Shown: positions 7,370 to 12,945, counted from the first letter of the stretch. The stretch is DNA of 20,470 nucleotides from CAYURH01 sp964447105 (GCA_964447105.1 CAYURH010000019.1:1-20470), one strand, 5' to 3'. Numbers and translations: made by a program. Notes: a model not told the origin generated them from the letters alone.

Positions 7370-7797
7370 AATGGTATCGTAGTTTACTAGCCGTTGTGGC
7401 GATTTGTGGTGCGCTGTTTATAGCACACCCGCAGCCAGCTGTGGCCGCTGTCCCCTATCAGGTTAAGCAATTTGCAGTATGTGGTGGTTCATCGGTATTC
7501 TTTTTGGGACTTGAGCCGTGGTACCAGTGCGTCAGTGACGGTGGGCGCGTCAAGATCGACAACCTCAATGATGTCTGGCTGATCATCCTCACCATTCTCG
7601 AAGATGCTATCAAGCTAGGCACCTACATTGCCGCCGGCTTTATTATCTGGGGTGGCGTTAAATTCTTGAAAAGCCAGGGTGAGCCTGGCCAGTTGAGCGA
7701 CGCCAAAGCAGTGATCCGCAACGCCATATTGGGGCTACTATTTACCCTGCTGGCGGTAGCCATAGTGCAGTTTGTTGCTCAGGGGATACACACATGA
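7366..7797 (+). CDS. VirB2/TrbC-like pilin paralog 2
   Basis: A 143-residue protein with a signal peptide (residues 5-28, AVA before VPYQ), two extracytoplasmic cysteines (39 and 55), and two helices (about 69-102 and 114-138) separated by the loop KSQGEPGQLSDAK. After the loop it reads AVIRNAILGLLFTLLAVAIVQFV, closest to paralog 1. The ribosome binding site GGAGGAG lies in the end of paralog 1 and the start codon overlaps the previous stop (ATGA), so translation is coupled. It also overlaps paralog 3 by 4 nt. The aromatic-rich segment between signal and first helix (FFLGLEPWYQC) distinguishes it from the others and might mark a specialised subunit (inference). Confidence 0.82.
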   Translation: MKWYRSLLAVVAICGALFIAHPQPAVAAVPYQVKQFAVCGGSSVFFLGLEPWYQCVSDGGRVKIDNLNDVWLIILTILEDAIKLGTYIAAGFIIWGGVKFLKSQGEPGQLSDAKAVIRNAILGLLFTLLAVAIVQFVAQGIHT

Positions 7798-8087
7798 TGC
7801 ACATGCTACGCTTATTCGCCGACCCAGTGCACATCGACAATGTGCCGCTCATCAATGTGAACCAAGGTATTTTGAGTCAAATCCTTAGCCTGTCATTTAT
7901 GGTAATCGGCGGTATGGCAACACTATTTCTTCTTATTGGTGCTGTACGCTATGCCATATCGGCCGGTGATCCAAGCCAGCAGCGTCAAGCCAAAAATACT
8001 ATTTTGTATGCAATTATCGGATTAGTCGTTTCCGTAAGTGGCTTCGCCATAGTACAATTTGTGATAGTAAGTGTGACCAAAGGGTAA
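7794..8087 (+). CDS. VirB2/TrbC-like pilin paralog 3, lacking a signal peptide
   Basis: A 97-residue protein, the shortest of the array. It has two helices (about residues 27-52 and 68-94) and the loop SAGDPSQQRQ followed by AKNTILYAIIGLVVSVSGFAIVQFV, the shared core motif. Unlike the other five it has no N-terminal signal peptide and no cysteines, only a polar 25-residue lead-in (LFADPVHIDNVPLINVNQG). Insertion may therefore depend on its own helices rather than on cleavage. The start overlaps the stop of paralog 2 by 4 nt and AGGGGA lies just upstream. Paralog 4 begins one base after its stop. It might be a membrane-resident adaptor rather than an extruded subunit (inference). Confidence 0.82.
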   Translation: MMHMLRLFADPVHIDNVPLINVNQGILSQILSLSFMVIGGMATLFLLIGAVRYAISAGDPSQQRQAKNTILYAIIGLVVSVSGFAIVQFVIVSVTKG

Positions 8088-8088
8088 T

Positions 8089-8469
8089 ATGAAGCGATTG
8101 TTAAGCATCTTTATGGCACTGGTAATCGGCGGGTTAATAGTAGTAGCACCACCGGTGCGCGCTGCCGAAGTGTTCGATCCATGTAGAGATGAAGCTGTGA
8201 CCAATTCCGAGATATGTACATCCAGCAAAGGCACCAGCAAATTATTTGGCGCGGGCGGCATTTGGAACCGCATCCTCAACACCATCACATTTCTGATTGG
8301 TGGTATTTCGGTGCTCATGATTATCATCGGTGCAGTGCGATATGCGCTCAGTGCCGGTGATCAGTCGCAAGTAACCGCGGCCAAAAATACGATTCTCTAT
8401 GCCATTATTGCGCTGATTGTTGCAGTGATGGCAAATGCTATTGTAAACTTTGTATTAACGAATATATGA
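8089..8469 (+). CDS. VirB2/TrbC-like pilin paralog 4
   Basis: A 126-residue protein with a clear signal peptide (residues 1-26, cleavage after VRAA or nearby), cysteines at 32 and 43 in a short extracytoplasmic segment, and two helices (about 60-88 and 99-123) around the loop SAGDQSQVTA. The second helix starts AKNTILYAIIALIVAVMANAIVNFV, the core motif shared with paralogs 3, 5 and 6. AAGGG precedes the start and it overlaps paralog 5 by 4 nt. Size and topology fit VirB2/TrbC pilins. Which subunit is assembled cannot be told from sequence. Confidence 0.84.
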   Translation: MKRLLSIFMALVIGGLIVVAPPVRAAEVFDPCRDEAVTNSEICTSSKGTSKLFGAGGIWNRILNTITFLIGGISVLMIIIGAVRYALSAGDQSQVTAAKNTILYAIIALIVAVMANAIVNFVLTNI

Positions 8470-8924
8470 TGCGAGCGCTTCGTTTTATTGCAGGACTATT
8501 GGTGACCATGGGGATCGTGTTGGGTGTGTCTTTTCTGTCGCTTCACCCAGCTGGCGCATCGCCAATTATTACTGATCCTAGCGACGGACCCGATGCGCCA
8601 ACCACTGGGGGGAGTTCACAGGCGGCAGAAGAAGCGGCTTGCCTGGGTTCCGGTGGCACGTGGCTTAACAGCACCTGCTCTACTCCCGGTAACGACCGCA
8701 CGGTCATGGGTACGATCAGGCAAGTTGTGAATATCCTTGTGTTCATCGTGGGTGCGGTAGCCGTGCTCATGATAGTGATCGGCGGTCTGCGCTACACGTT
8801 GGCGCAGGGCGACAACGCCGCTATATCGGCAGCCAAAAATACCATCATGTATGCCATTATCGGCATTATCGTTGCTTCGGCAGCCTATGGGATAGTGAAT
8901 TTTGTGCTGGGTCAGTTAAAGTAA
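8466..8924 (+). CDS. VirB2/TrbC-like pilin paralog 5
   Basis: A 152-residue protein: signal peptide (residues 3-31, ending AGA), a 50-residue extracytoplasmic region rich in Ser, Gly, Asp and Pro with cysteines at 59 and 71, then helices at about 83-112 and 123-148 around the loop AQGDNAAIS. The second helix carries AKNTIMYAIIGIIVASAAYG and ends IVNFVLGQLK, very close to paralog 6. This indicates a recent duplication. It is the last gene of the overlapping chain. A 58-nt gap with a new promoter separates it from paralog 6. Confidence 0.84.
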   Translation: MMRALRFIAGLLVTMGIVLGVSFLSLHPAGASPIITDPSDGPDAPTTGGSSQAAEEAACLGSGGTWLNSTCSTPGNDRTVMGTIRQVVNILVFIVGAVAVLMIVIGGLRYTLAQGDNAAISAAKNTIMYAIIGIIVASAAYGIVNFVLGQLK

Positions 8925-8946
8925 CCCTAGCCAAGATCAGAGTTAG

Positions 8947-8955
8947 TGATACAAT
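8947..8955 (+). promoter_or_regulatory. Extended -10 promoter for pilin paralog 6
   Basis: TGA followed by TACAAT forms an extended -10 element. The predicted start near 8962 gives a leader of about 21 nt containing the AAGGAG ribosome binding site at 8967-8972. Confidence 0.55.
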
Positions 8956-8982
8956 TGTAAGCATAAAAGGAGAAACAATTTA

Positions 8983-9444
8983 ATGAAGGCAGTGTTAAAA
9001 AAGATTTCGCAGGCGATTTTGTTGGTTCCTGCAATGGTGTTGGCTCTTTCTGGCCTAGCGCCAATTGCAGCCCACGCGGTTGCTAGCCCAGGCGGCGGCA
9101 CAACGGGCGGCACAACGACCGGTACGTCAACTTGTGACAACCTAGACGTTGGTTCTGTCGGTATCGGCGGCGGCGCTGAATGTGCGCAACCTACTAACGC
9201 TCACGACCCATTGTTTGGTACTAACGGTGTGTTTGTGACTATCGTAAACATCCTGATTTTCATCGTCGGCGCTATTGCTGTGCTGATGCTGATCATCGGT
9301 GGTATTCGTTACGTAGTGTCTAACGGTGAACAGAGCTCTGTCACAAGTGCCAAAAACACCATTCTGTACGCAATCATCGGTATCATTGTTGCCTTCTTGG
9401 CCTACGGTGCTGTGAACTTTGTGGTCGGACAGCTACAAAAATAG
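8983..9444 (+). CDS. VirB2/TrbC-like pilin paralog 6, probable major pilin
   Basis: A 153-residue protein with a Lys-rich signal peptide (residues 1-32, ending AAHA), a Gly/Thr-rich extracytoplasmic segment with cysteines at 51 and 67, and two helices (about 84-112 and 124-150) around the loop SNGEQSSVTS. The second helix carries AKNTILYAIIGIIVAFLAYG and ends VNFVVGQLQK. It has its own extended -10 promoter, an AAGGAG ribosome binding site 10 nt before the ATG, and a strong terminator just after the stop. Its codons are biased to GGT, CGT, AAC and TAC more than those of the other paralogs, as in highly expressed genes. I infer that it is the abundant structural pilin and that the upstream five are minor or alternative subunits. 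Confidence 0.86.
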   Translation: MKAVLKKISQAILLVPAMVLALSGLAPIAAHAVASPGGGTTGGTTTGTSTCDNLDVGSVGIGGGAECAQPTNAHDPLFGTNGVFVTIVNILIFIVGAIAVLMLIIGGIRYVVSNGEQSSVTSAKNTILYAIIGIIVAFLAYGAVNFVVGQLQK

Positions 9445-9458
9445 CTCTTCTGCAGATC

Positions 9459-9495
9459 AAATAAATAACTCGCCGTTTGGGCGAGTTATTTATTT
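9459..9495 (+). terminator. Rho-independent terminator after the pilin array
   Basis: A perfect 16-bp stem (9459-9474 with 9480-9495) and a 5-nt loop. The GC-rich top (CTCGCC) is flanked by A-rich and T-rich arms that supply the U tract. It lies 15 nt after the stop of pilin 6. Confidence 0.9.
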
Positions 9496-9528
9496 GGCGT
9501 TGCACCGGAGGTGATCTTGCCGCCAACT

Positions 9529-9549
9529 AAAAACCGCGCGTCTGCGCGG
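9529..9549 (-). terminator. Rho-independent terminator after Hsp20
   Basis: On the minus strand CCGCGC, loop AGAC, GCGCGG is followed by TTTTT (9533-9529). It lies about 22 nt after the Hsp20 stop. Confidence 0.8.
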
Positions 9550-9571
9550 CTTCTAGCGTGTTGCAATAGAG

Positions 9572-10051
9572 CTACATGATCTCGATCTTGCGAGCGTGTT
9601 CTTGTTTGATCTTCACAAAACTAATAGTGAGGACGCCGTCTTTGAGTACGGCTTCAACCTCTTCTTCTTTGACTTGCACAGGTAGTGCAATGGTGCGAGA
9701 GAATTCACCCCAATAGCATTCTTGTAGATGCCATTGCTCAACCTCTTCTTCGCCACTGGTCAGCGTACCGCTGATGGTTAAGATGCCATCAGAGATACTC
9801 ACGTCCAAATCAGATTTGTTTACGCCAGCAGTGCGCGCTTTGACGACTAATTTTTCTTTGGTTTCATAGACGTCGACGGCCAGTTGTCCTGGCATTTGCT
9901 CGCCGGTTTCTTCTTCCCAAGCTGCCTCTTCGGTGTTTACAACTGTTGTTGCGTCGTCGCCCACCTGCGATGCATCGTCGTCTCCCAAAAAGGCCGCGGC
10001 AAGTTCATCTTCCATCAGCAAATCGTCGTTTTGCTTTTGCCCTCGTGCCAT
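9572..10051 (-). CDS. hsp20: Hsp20 / alpha-crystallin family small heat-shock protein
   Basis: A 159-residue ATP-independent chaperone that binds unfolding proteins. Residues 11-51 are an acidic, disordered N-terminal arm. The alpha-crystallin domain spans about residues 55-148, with LDVSISDGILTISGTL (81-97) and the signature-like DGVLTISFVK (138-147). The C terminus carries the I-x-I motif (IEI at 156-158) used for oligomer assembly. The ATG at 10051 is preceded by GGAGGTG, and a well-matched promoter lies about 50 nt upstream. A terminator follows. The gene is monocistronic and divergent from comF. No CIRCE or other heat-shock operator is obvious. Confidence 0.95.
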   Translation of the reverse strand: MARGQKQNDDLLMEDELAAAFLGDDDASQVGDDATTVVNTEEAAWEEETGEQMPGQLAVDVYETKEKLVVKARTAGVNKSDLDVSISDGILTISGTLTSGEEEVEQWHLQECYWGEFSRTIALPVQVKEEEVEAVLKDGVLTISFVKIKQEHARKIEIM

Positions 10052-10107
10052 TATTTCACCTCCACTTTCATAATACCTTTGACTGACTTGAGGTAGTTCG
10101 TAGATTG

Positions 10108-10137
10108 ATTATAGCGGAAAATACCAAACTATGGCAA
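10108..10137 (-). promoter_or_regulatory. Promoter of the Hsp20 gene
   Basis: On the minus strand TTGCCA (10137-10132, 5 of 6) and perfect TATAAT (10113-10108) are spaced by 18 nt. Transcription would begin near 10101, leaving a 50-nt leader with a GGAGGTG ribosome binding site. Confidence 0.65.
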
Positions 10138-10143
10138 TATTAT
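10138..10143 (+). promoter_or_regulatory. Candidate -10 box of comF
   Basis: TATTAT lies 5 nt before the ATG at 10149, the leaderless spacing seen at several other genes here. It also lies inside the longer reading frame that starts at 10131, which favours the later start. Confidence 0.4.
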
Positions 10144-10148
10144 ACTCC

Positions 10149-10844
10149 ATGGACGTAAAAATGACATCATTACCCGAGAAGATCATTGCGTTTTTTGCAC
10201 CGCATTGGTGCATGGTGTGTAGTGCAGAAGACAACGTGCTGTGCGCTGCTTGTTTGCCGGACGTATTTGTGGATCTGCCATCATATTGTGTGATGTGTAA
10301 ACGGCCTACAGCGGATTGGCGGTTGTGCGTTGATTGTAGTAGTAAGAGCCGTCTGCAGTCGGTGTTTGTGGCGGCGGAATACAAAGACCTGCCAGCAGAA
10401 CTATTGAAACGATTTAAATATCAGCGTCTCAAAGCGGCGTCGCGCCCGCTTGCTGCCGCATTAGATATGACGCTGCCCTATCTCGCGCCCGACACGCTCA
10501 TTGTGCCTCTACCTACGGCGCGTAATCGTGTGCGACAACGCGGCTATGACCAGGCGTATTTGTTGGCGCGTGATTTGGGCCAGATTCGTGCACTGAGCGT
10601 CGCCACTCCCCTATTGCGTATGCATGATCGGCGTCAGGTTGGCGCCAACCGTCAAACGCGTCTGCAGCAAGCTCGCAATGCGTACACCCTAGCGCGGCCA
10701 GAACTCGTAAGGGGTAACGATATCTTGCTGGTGGATGACATCTGCACGACCGGCGCCAGTCTCGCAGCTGCCGCCAAGTTGTTGCACAAAGCTGGGGCGA
10801 GGAGCGTGATCGGTGCCGTAGTGGCGTCGCATCAAATGAAATAA
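10149..10844 (+). CDS. comF: ComF family phosphoribosyltransferase-like protein
   Basis: I place the start at ATG 10149 (231 residues) because a -10 box lies 5 nt upstream and the ATG at 10131 overlaps the Hsp20 promoter. An ATG at 10161 is also possible. The N-terminal part has four CxxC pairs, at residues 21/24, 32/35, 47/50 and 60/63, forming the zinc-finger region of ComF proteins. The C-terminal phosphoribosyltransferase fold has RQRGYDQA (129-136) and the PRPP-binding loop LLVDDICTTGAS (193-204). ComF proteins are cytoplasmic and needed for natural transformation, at the step where single-stranded DNA enters the cytosol. Their enzymatic activity is not established. A terminator follows directly. 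The gene lies near the type IV secretion and pilin operons, which makes a DNA-uptake role for the region attractive but unproven. Confidence 0.92.
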   Translation: MDVKMTSLPEKIIAFFAPHWCMVCSAEDNVLCAACLPDVFVDLPSYCVMCKRPTADWRLCVDCSSKSRLQSVFVAAEYKDLPAELLKRFKYQRLKAASRPLAAALDMTLPYLAPDTLIVPLPTARNRVRQRGYDQAYLLARDLGQIRALSVATPLLRMHDRRQVGANRQTRLQQARNAYTLARPELVRGNDILLVDDICTTGASLAAAAKLLHKAGARSVIGAVVASHQMK

Positions 10845-10856
10845 TAATGCCAACAG

Positions 10857-10887
10857 AAAAACAGACGACACGTGGTCGTCTGTTTTT
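10857..10887. terminator. Bidirectional terminator between comF and tRNA-Ser(GCU)
   Basis: A perfect 13-bp stem (10857-10869 with 10875-10887) and loop ACGTG. The arms end in AAAAA and TTTTT, so it can stop transcription from both comF and the minus-strand tRNA gene. Confidence 0.88.
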
Positions 10888-10889
10888 CA

Positions 10890-10982
10890 TGGCGGAGGAG
10901 GTGGGATTTGAACCCACGCTAGAGATTGCTCCCTACTAACGATTTAGCAAACCGTCCCCTTCAGCCACTTGGGTACTCCTCC
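10890..10982 (-). tRNA. tRNA-Ser (anticodon GCU)
   Basis: A 93-nt class II tRNA with acceptor stem GGAGGAG/CTCCTCC, discriminator G and an encoded CCA (10892-10890). The anticodon loop reads TTGCTAA, giving GCU, and a long variable arm is typical of serine tRNAs. The T loop is TTCAAAT. It decodes AGC and AGU. The terminator hairpin begins 3 nt after the CCA, and the promoter lies about 30 nt upstream. Confidence 0.95.
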
Positions 10983-11012
10983 GTACTGGGCTGATGGTTG
11001 TGCAACGGGGTT

Positions 11013-11021
11013 ATTGTAGCA
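11013..11021 (-). promoter_or_regulatory. Extended -10 promoter of tRNA-Ser(GCU)
   Basis: On the minus strand TGC plus TACAAT forms an extended -10 element. It is the mirror image of the promoter at 11075-11083 on the plus strand and lies about 30 nt before the tRNA. Confidence 0.55.
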
Positions 11022-11082
11022 GAAAATGATCTGTTAGGCGAGAGACTTGTCGAATAATCATAACAGGCTATTGCTGCTACAA
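11014..11082. repeat. Interrupted inverted repeat with a promoter at each end
   Basis: The outer arms are TTGTAGCAG (11014-11022) and CTGCTACAA (11074-11082). Inner arms CTGTTA (11031-11036) and TAACAG (11061-11066) are also complementary. Each outer arm contains an extended -10 element facing away from the centre, towards tRNA-Ser on the left and the 2H phosphoesterase on the right. Confidence 0.7.
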
Positions 11083-11083
11083 T
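11075..11083 (+). promoter_or_regulatory. Extended -10 promoter of the 2H phosphoesterase gene
   Basis: TGC plus TACAAT lies 6 nt before the ATG at 11090, so transcription should start at or next to the A of the start codon. Confidence 0.6.
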
Positions 11084-11089
11084 ATTTAT

Positions 11090-11566
11090 ATGACATATTC
11101 ACAGAAATATTGCTTAATTCACTTTGTCCAGCCGATTCAGGCCGGCAGTGAGTTTAGTATGGATGATTGGCCAGTACATATTACGTTGGCCGATGTTTTT
11201 GCGGTTGATCTTGGGTCTGGCGTCGAATCTAAGCTCAAAGATTTTTTGGTATCCCAGCGGCCTGTTGTAACTATGGTGATTGGCGAGACTGTGCTTGGGT
11301 CTACCCCTGTTGTTCTACTGGATAAAACTTCCCCGCTCTTTAAGCTACACGAAGACATTGTTGATTTACTCCAAGCCAATGGAGCTGTTTTTAATACGCC
11401 AGAATTTACGCGAGCTGGATTTTTGCCGCATAGCACTATTCAAAAAACAGGCCGATTGCACATCGGTGAGAACGTCACTGTCGATTCTGTAGCTTTGGTG
11501 GATATGTTTCCGGGTGGGGACTGGCGGAAGCGGAGGGTGCTGGGCGTGATGAAGCTCGCAAGTTGA
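11090..11566 (+). CDS. 2'-5' RNA ligase / 2H phosphoesterase superfamily protein
   Basis: A 158-residue cytoplasmic protein carrying two histidine motifs of the 2H superfamily: H30-I-T32 in WPVHITLAD and H114-S-T116 in FLPHSTIQK. In this family the two H-x-T/S motifs line a cleft and act on 2'-5' or cyclic phosphodiester bonds in RNA or nucleotides. Length and spacing of the motifs (84 residues) fit. The true substrate is unknown. The start is supported by an extended -10 box 6 nt upstream and there is no Shine-Dalgarno. It is monocistronic, and the region after it contains tRNA-like fragments and no clear terminator of its own before the hairpin at 11699-11739. Confidence 0.88.
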   Translation: MTYSQKYCLIHFVQPIQAGSEFSMDDWPVHITLADVFAVDLGSGVESKLKDFLVSQRPVVTMVIGETVLGSTPVVLLDKTSPLFKLHEDIVDLLQANGAVFNTPEFTRAGFLPHSTIQKTGRLHIGENVTVDSVALVDMFPGGDWRKRRVLGVMKLAS

Positions 11567-11570
11567 TAGT

Positions 11571-11698
11571 GAGGGTGGGTGGCGCACGCTGCAGGCTATG
11601 CTCGATGCAAGCATCTGCGCGTAGCCTTTGCGACCGAACCCACGGTTGCGTCGAGCGGAGCTCGCCGCCCGTGGATTCGAATCCCAGAACGCTCAGCA
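11571..11698. other. Non-coding region with tRNA-Ser-like fragments
   Basis: No gene is seen. CGAACCCACGGT at 11635-11646 equals the T-arm region of the neighbouring tRNA-Ser(UGA) in the same orientation. CCGTGGATTCGAATCCCA at 11669-11686 matches the same T arm at 17 of 18 positions in the opposite orientation. GAGGGTGGG at 11571-11579 matches 11746-11754 of the tRNA. Several hairpins are possible, for example GGCTATGC with GCGTAGCC. The pieces do not fold into a whole tRNA. Confidence 0.5.
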
Positions 11699-11826
<128 letters not shown>

Positions 11827-11840
11827 AATAGAACAGTGGT

Positions 11841-11849
11841 ATTCTATCA
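11841..11849 (-). promoter_or_regulatory. Extended -10 promoter of tRNA-Ser(UGA)
   Basis: On the minus strand TGA plus TAGAAT lies 14 nt before the tRNA 5' end, giving a leader of about 8 nt. Confidence 0.5.
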
Positions 11850-11886
11850 CATCTGTTACACAAGTCCTAGGCGTGCGGTTTATTAG

Positions 11887-11895
11887 TGCTATACT
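11887..11895 (+). promoter_or_regulatory. Extended -10 promoter before the membrane protein gene at 11902
   Basis: TGC plus TATACT lies 6 nt before the ATG at 11902 (AAGCCT between), so the transcript should be leaderless. Confidence 0.6.
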
Positions 11896-11901
11896 AAGCC
11901 T

Positions 11902-12459
11902 ATGCATGAGGATAACCGGCAGTCCAATGGGCGTGGTAATTTTTATGAATCGCACGAAAGCGATTTTGCTGGTGACCCCCAACACCCTGATTTTGAGCAA
12001 AATGACGCAGCCATTGACTGGCAAGCGTCTGAATATGTGCATCATGCCAAAGGCGTAGGCTGGTTGGCAATTCTTGTAGTGGTGGCAGTGGCGGTCGTAG
12101 GATTGGCTGCCTGGACTCAACAATGGACCTTTGCGGTGTTGGCGACGGTTATGGCTGTGGCGTTTGGTGTATACGGTTTCCGGCAGCCGCGAGAGGTACA
12201 GTATCACCTGTCGAGCGGTGGGTTACAGATCAACGACAAAACATATGCATTGGATTCATTCCGCGCTTTTCGGGTCAGCCCCGATGGCGCCTTTTTCTCA
12301 GCTCAGCTCATACCAGTAAAACGGTTTTTGCCGGCGATCACTATTTATTTTTCGGAACCAGACGGTGACACTATCGTGGATATACTGAGCGATCATATGC
12401 CCATGGAAGAGACGTCCAACGATTTGCTCGATATTTTGATGCGCCGAATGCGGTTTTAG
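11902..12459 (+). CDS. Two-helix membrane protein of unknown function
   Basis: A 185-residue protein. Residues 1-50 are hydrophilic and rich in Asp, Glu, His and Asn. Two closely spaced membrane helices (about 52-70 and 75-92) follow, then a C-terminal soluble domain with beta-strand character (YHLSSGGLQINDKTYALDSFRAFRV) that resembles membrane-anchored PH-like or DUF5673-type domains. That resemblance is an impression, not a firm assignment. Both ends are predicted cytoplasmic. The start is fixed by the extended -10 element 6 nt upstream. It is divergent from tRNA-Ser(UGA). I do not recognise a specific function. Confidence 0.8.
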   Translation: MHEDNRQSNGRGNFYESHESDFAGDPQHPDFEQNDAAIDWQASEYVHHAKGVGWLAILVVVAVAVVGLAAWTQQWTFAVLATVMAVAFGVYGFRQPREVQYHLSSGGLQINDKTYALDSFRAFRVSPDGAFFSAQLIPVKRFLPAITIYFSEPDGDTIVDILSDHMPMEETSNDLLDILMRRMRF

Positions 12460-12471
12460 CCCGATTGGGTC

Positions 12472-12500
12472 TTCACCCTCACCTCTTTTAATGGTATAAT
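12472..12500 (+). promoter_or_regulatory. Promoter of tRNA-Arg(GCG)
   Basis: TTCACC (12472-12477, 4 of 6) and perfect TATAAT (12495-12500) are spaced by 17 nt, with TGG before the -10 (extended form). Transcription would start near 12507, about 85 nt before the tRNA. Confidence 0.7.
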
Positions 12501-12506
12501 CGTCCC

Positions 12507-12591
12507 TGTTCTGTACTCTTTTGTACGGAAGGTACCTTCTAGTTCAAGATGCAGCTTTGACGATGTATTTACACCTTCAGAGCTGCAGTAT
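12507..12591 (+). other. Structured leader upstream of tRNA-Arg(GCG)
   Basis: This 85-nt transcribed leader holds no gene. It contains a perfect 12-bp palindrome GAAGGTACCTTC (12528-12539) and a hairpin with arms GCAGCT (12551-12556) and AGCTGC (12581-12586). It is presumably removed by RNase P. A regulatory or small-RNA role is possible but not shown. Confidence 0.4.
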
Positions 12592-12667
12592 GCACCCGTA
12601 GCTCAGTGGATAGAGCGTTGGCTTGCGGAGCCAAAGGCCATAGGTTCGAATCCTATCGGGTGTACCA
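12592..12667 (+). tRNA. tRNA-Arg (anticodon GCG)
   Basis: A 76-nt cloverleaf with acceptor GCACCCG/CGGGTGT (G1-U72 wobble), D arm with an A in the TGGATA loop as expected for arginine identity, anticodon arm TTGGC/GCCAA with loop TTGCGGA, T loop TTCGAAT, discriminator A and encoded CCA. The anticodon GCG would read CGC and CGU. Most bacteria use ACG (inosine-modified) for this box, so GCG is unusual. A strong hairpin begins at its last base, and a second copy of its final 19 nt lies 168 bp downstream. Confidence 0.95.
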
Positions 12668-12835
12668 AAGTAAAACGACCATCTAACAGATGGTCGTTTT
12701 ACTTTGGGTAACTGTTAGGTGCTCGAACCGTAGGTGTAAACTGCCAGCGGCAGTTTACGCAGTCCTACTTTACGCTCGAATGGAGGGCTTTGCCCGAATG
12801 AGAGGAAATGTGTCGAAATCCTATCGGGTGTACCA
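12649..12835 (+). repeat. 19-nt direct repeats of the tRNA-Arg 3' end bounding a 168-bp insert
   Basis: The last 19 nt of tRNA-Arg (12649-12667, through CCA) are repeated exactly at 12817-12835. Between them lie a perfect terminator hairpin, an inverted repeat GTAAACTGCC/GGCAGTTTAC (around 12737-12759), a GGGC/GCCC hairpin and no open reading frame of note. The second copy is followed by another terminator whose stem also contains GACCATC. This is the pattern left by integration into, or duplication of, a tRNA 3' end. Confidence 0.8.
12667..12705 (+). terminator. Terminator directly after tRNA-Arg
   Basis: A perfect 18-bp stem (12667-12684 with 12688-12705) and a 3-nt loop, beginning at the terminal A of the tRNA CCA. 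The arms end AAAG/CTTT with T runs within the 3' arm. Confidence 0.85.
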
Positions 12836-12839
12836 TATA

Positions 12840-12868
12840 AAAAAGACCATCTCTTGGATGGTCTTTTT
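12840..12868 (+). terminator. Second terminator after the duplicated tRNA-Arg tail
   Basis: A 12-bp stem (12840-12851 with 12857-12868), loop TCTTG, 3' arm ending TTTTT. It sits 5 nt after the copied CCA and is probably the original terminator of the tRNA gene (inference). Confidence 0.85.
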
Positions 12869-12933
12869 ATATAGTTGGTTCATAGCGCATCCGAATCGTG
12901 GTAAGTGGGTTGCGTTCACTCGTCACCATGCAC

Positions 12934-12939
12934 TACAGT
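12934..12939 (+). promoter_or_regulatory. Candidate -10 box before the gene at 12946
   Basis: TACAGT lies 6 nt before the ATG at 12946, with TTGCGT 18 nt further upstream (12910-12915). The match is moderate, but the spacing equals that of the other leaderless genes. Confidence 0.4.
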
Positions 12940-12945
12940 AAACAT

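Noticed and set aside
12714..12722. GTTAGGT, resembling an integron attC core (GTTRRRY), with related sequence at 15847-15855
   Set aside because: The matching RYYYAAC box is not on the correct side of a hairpin, and no integron integrase or gene cassette is present.
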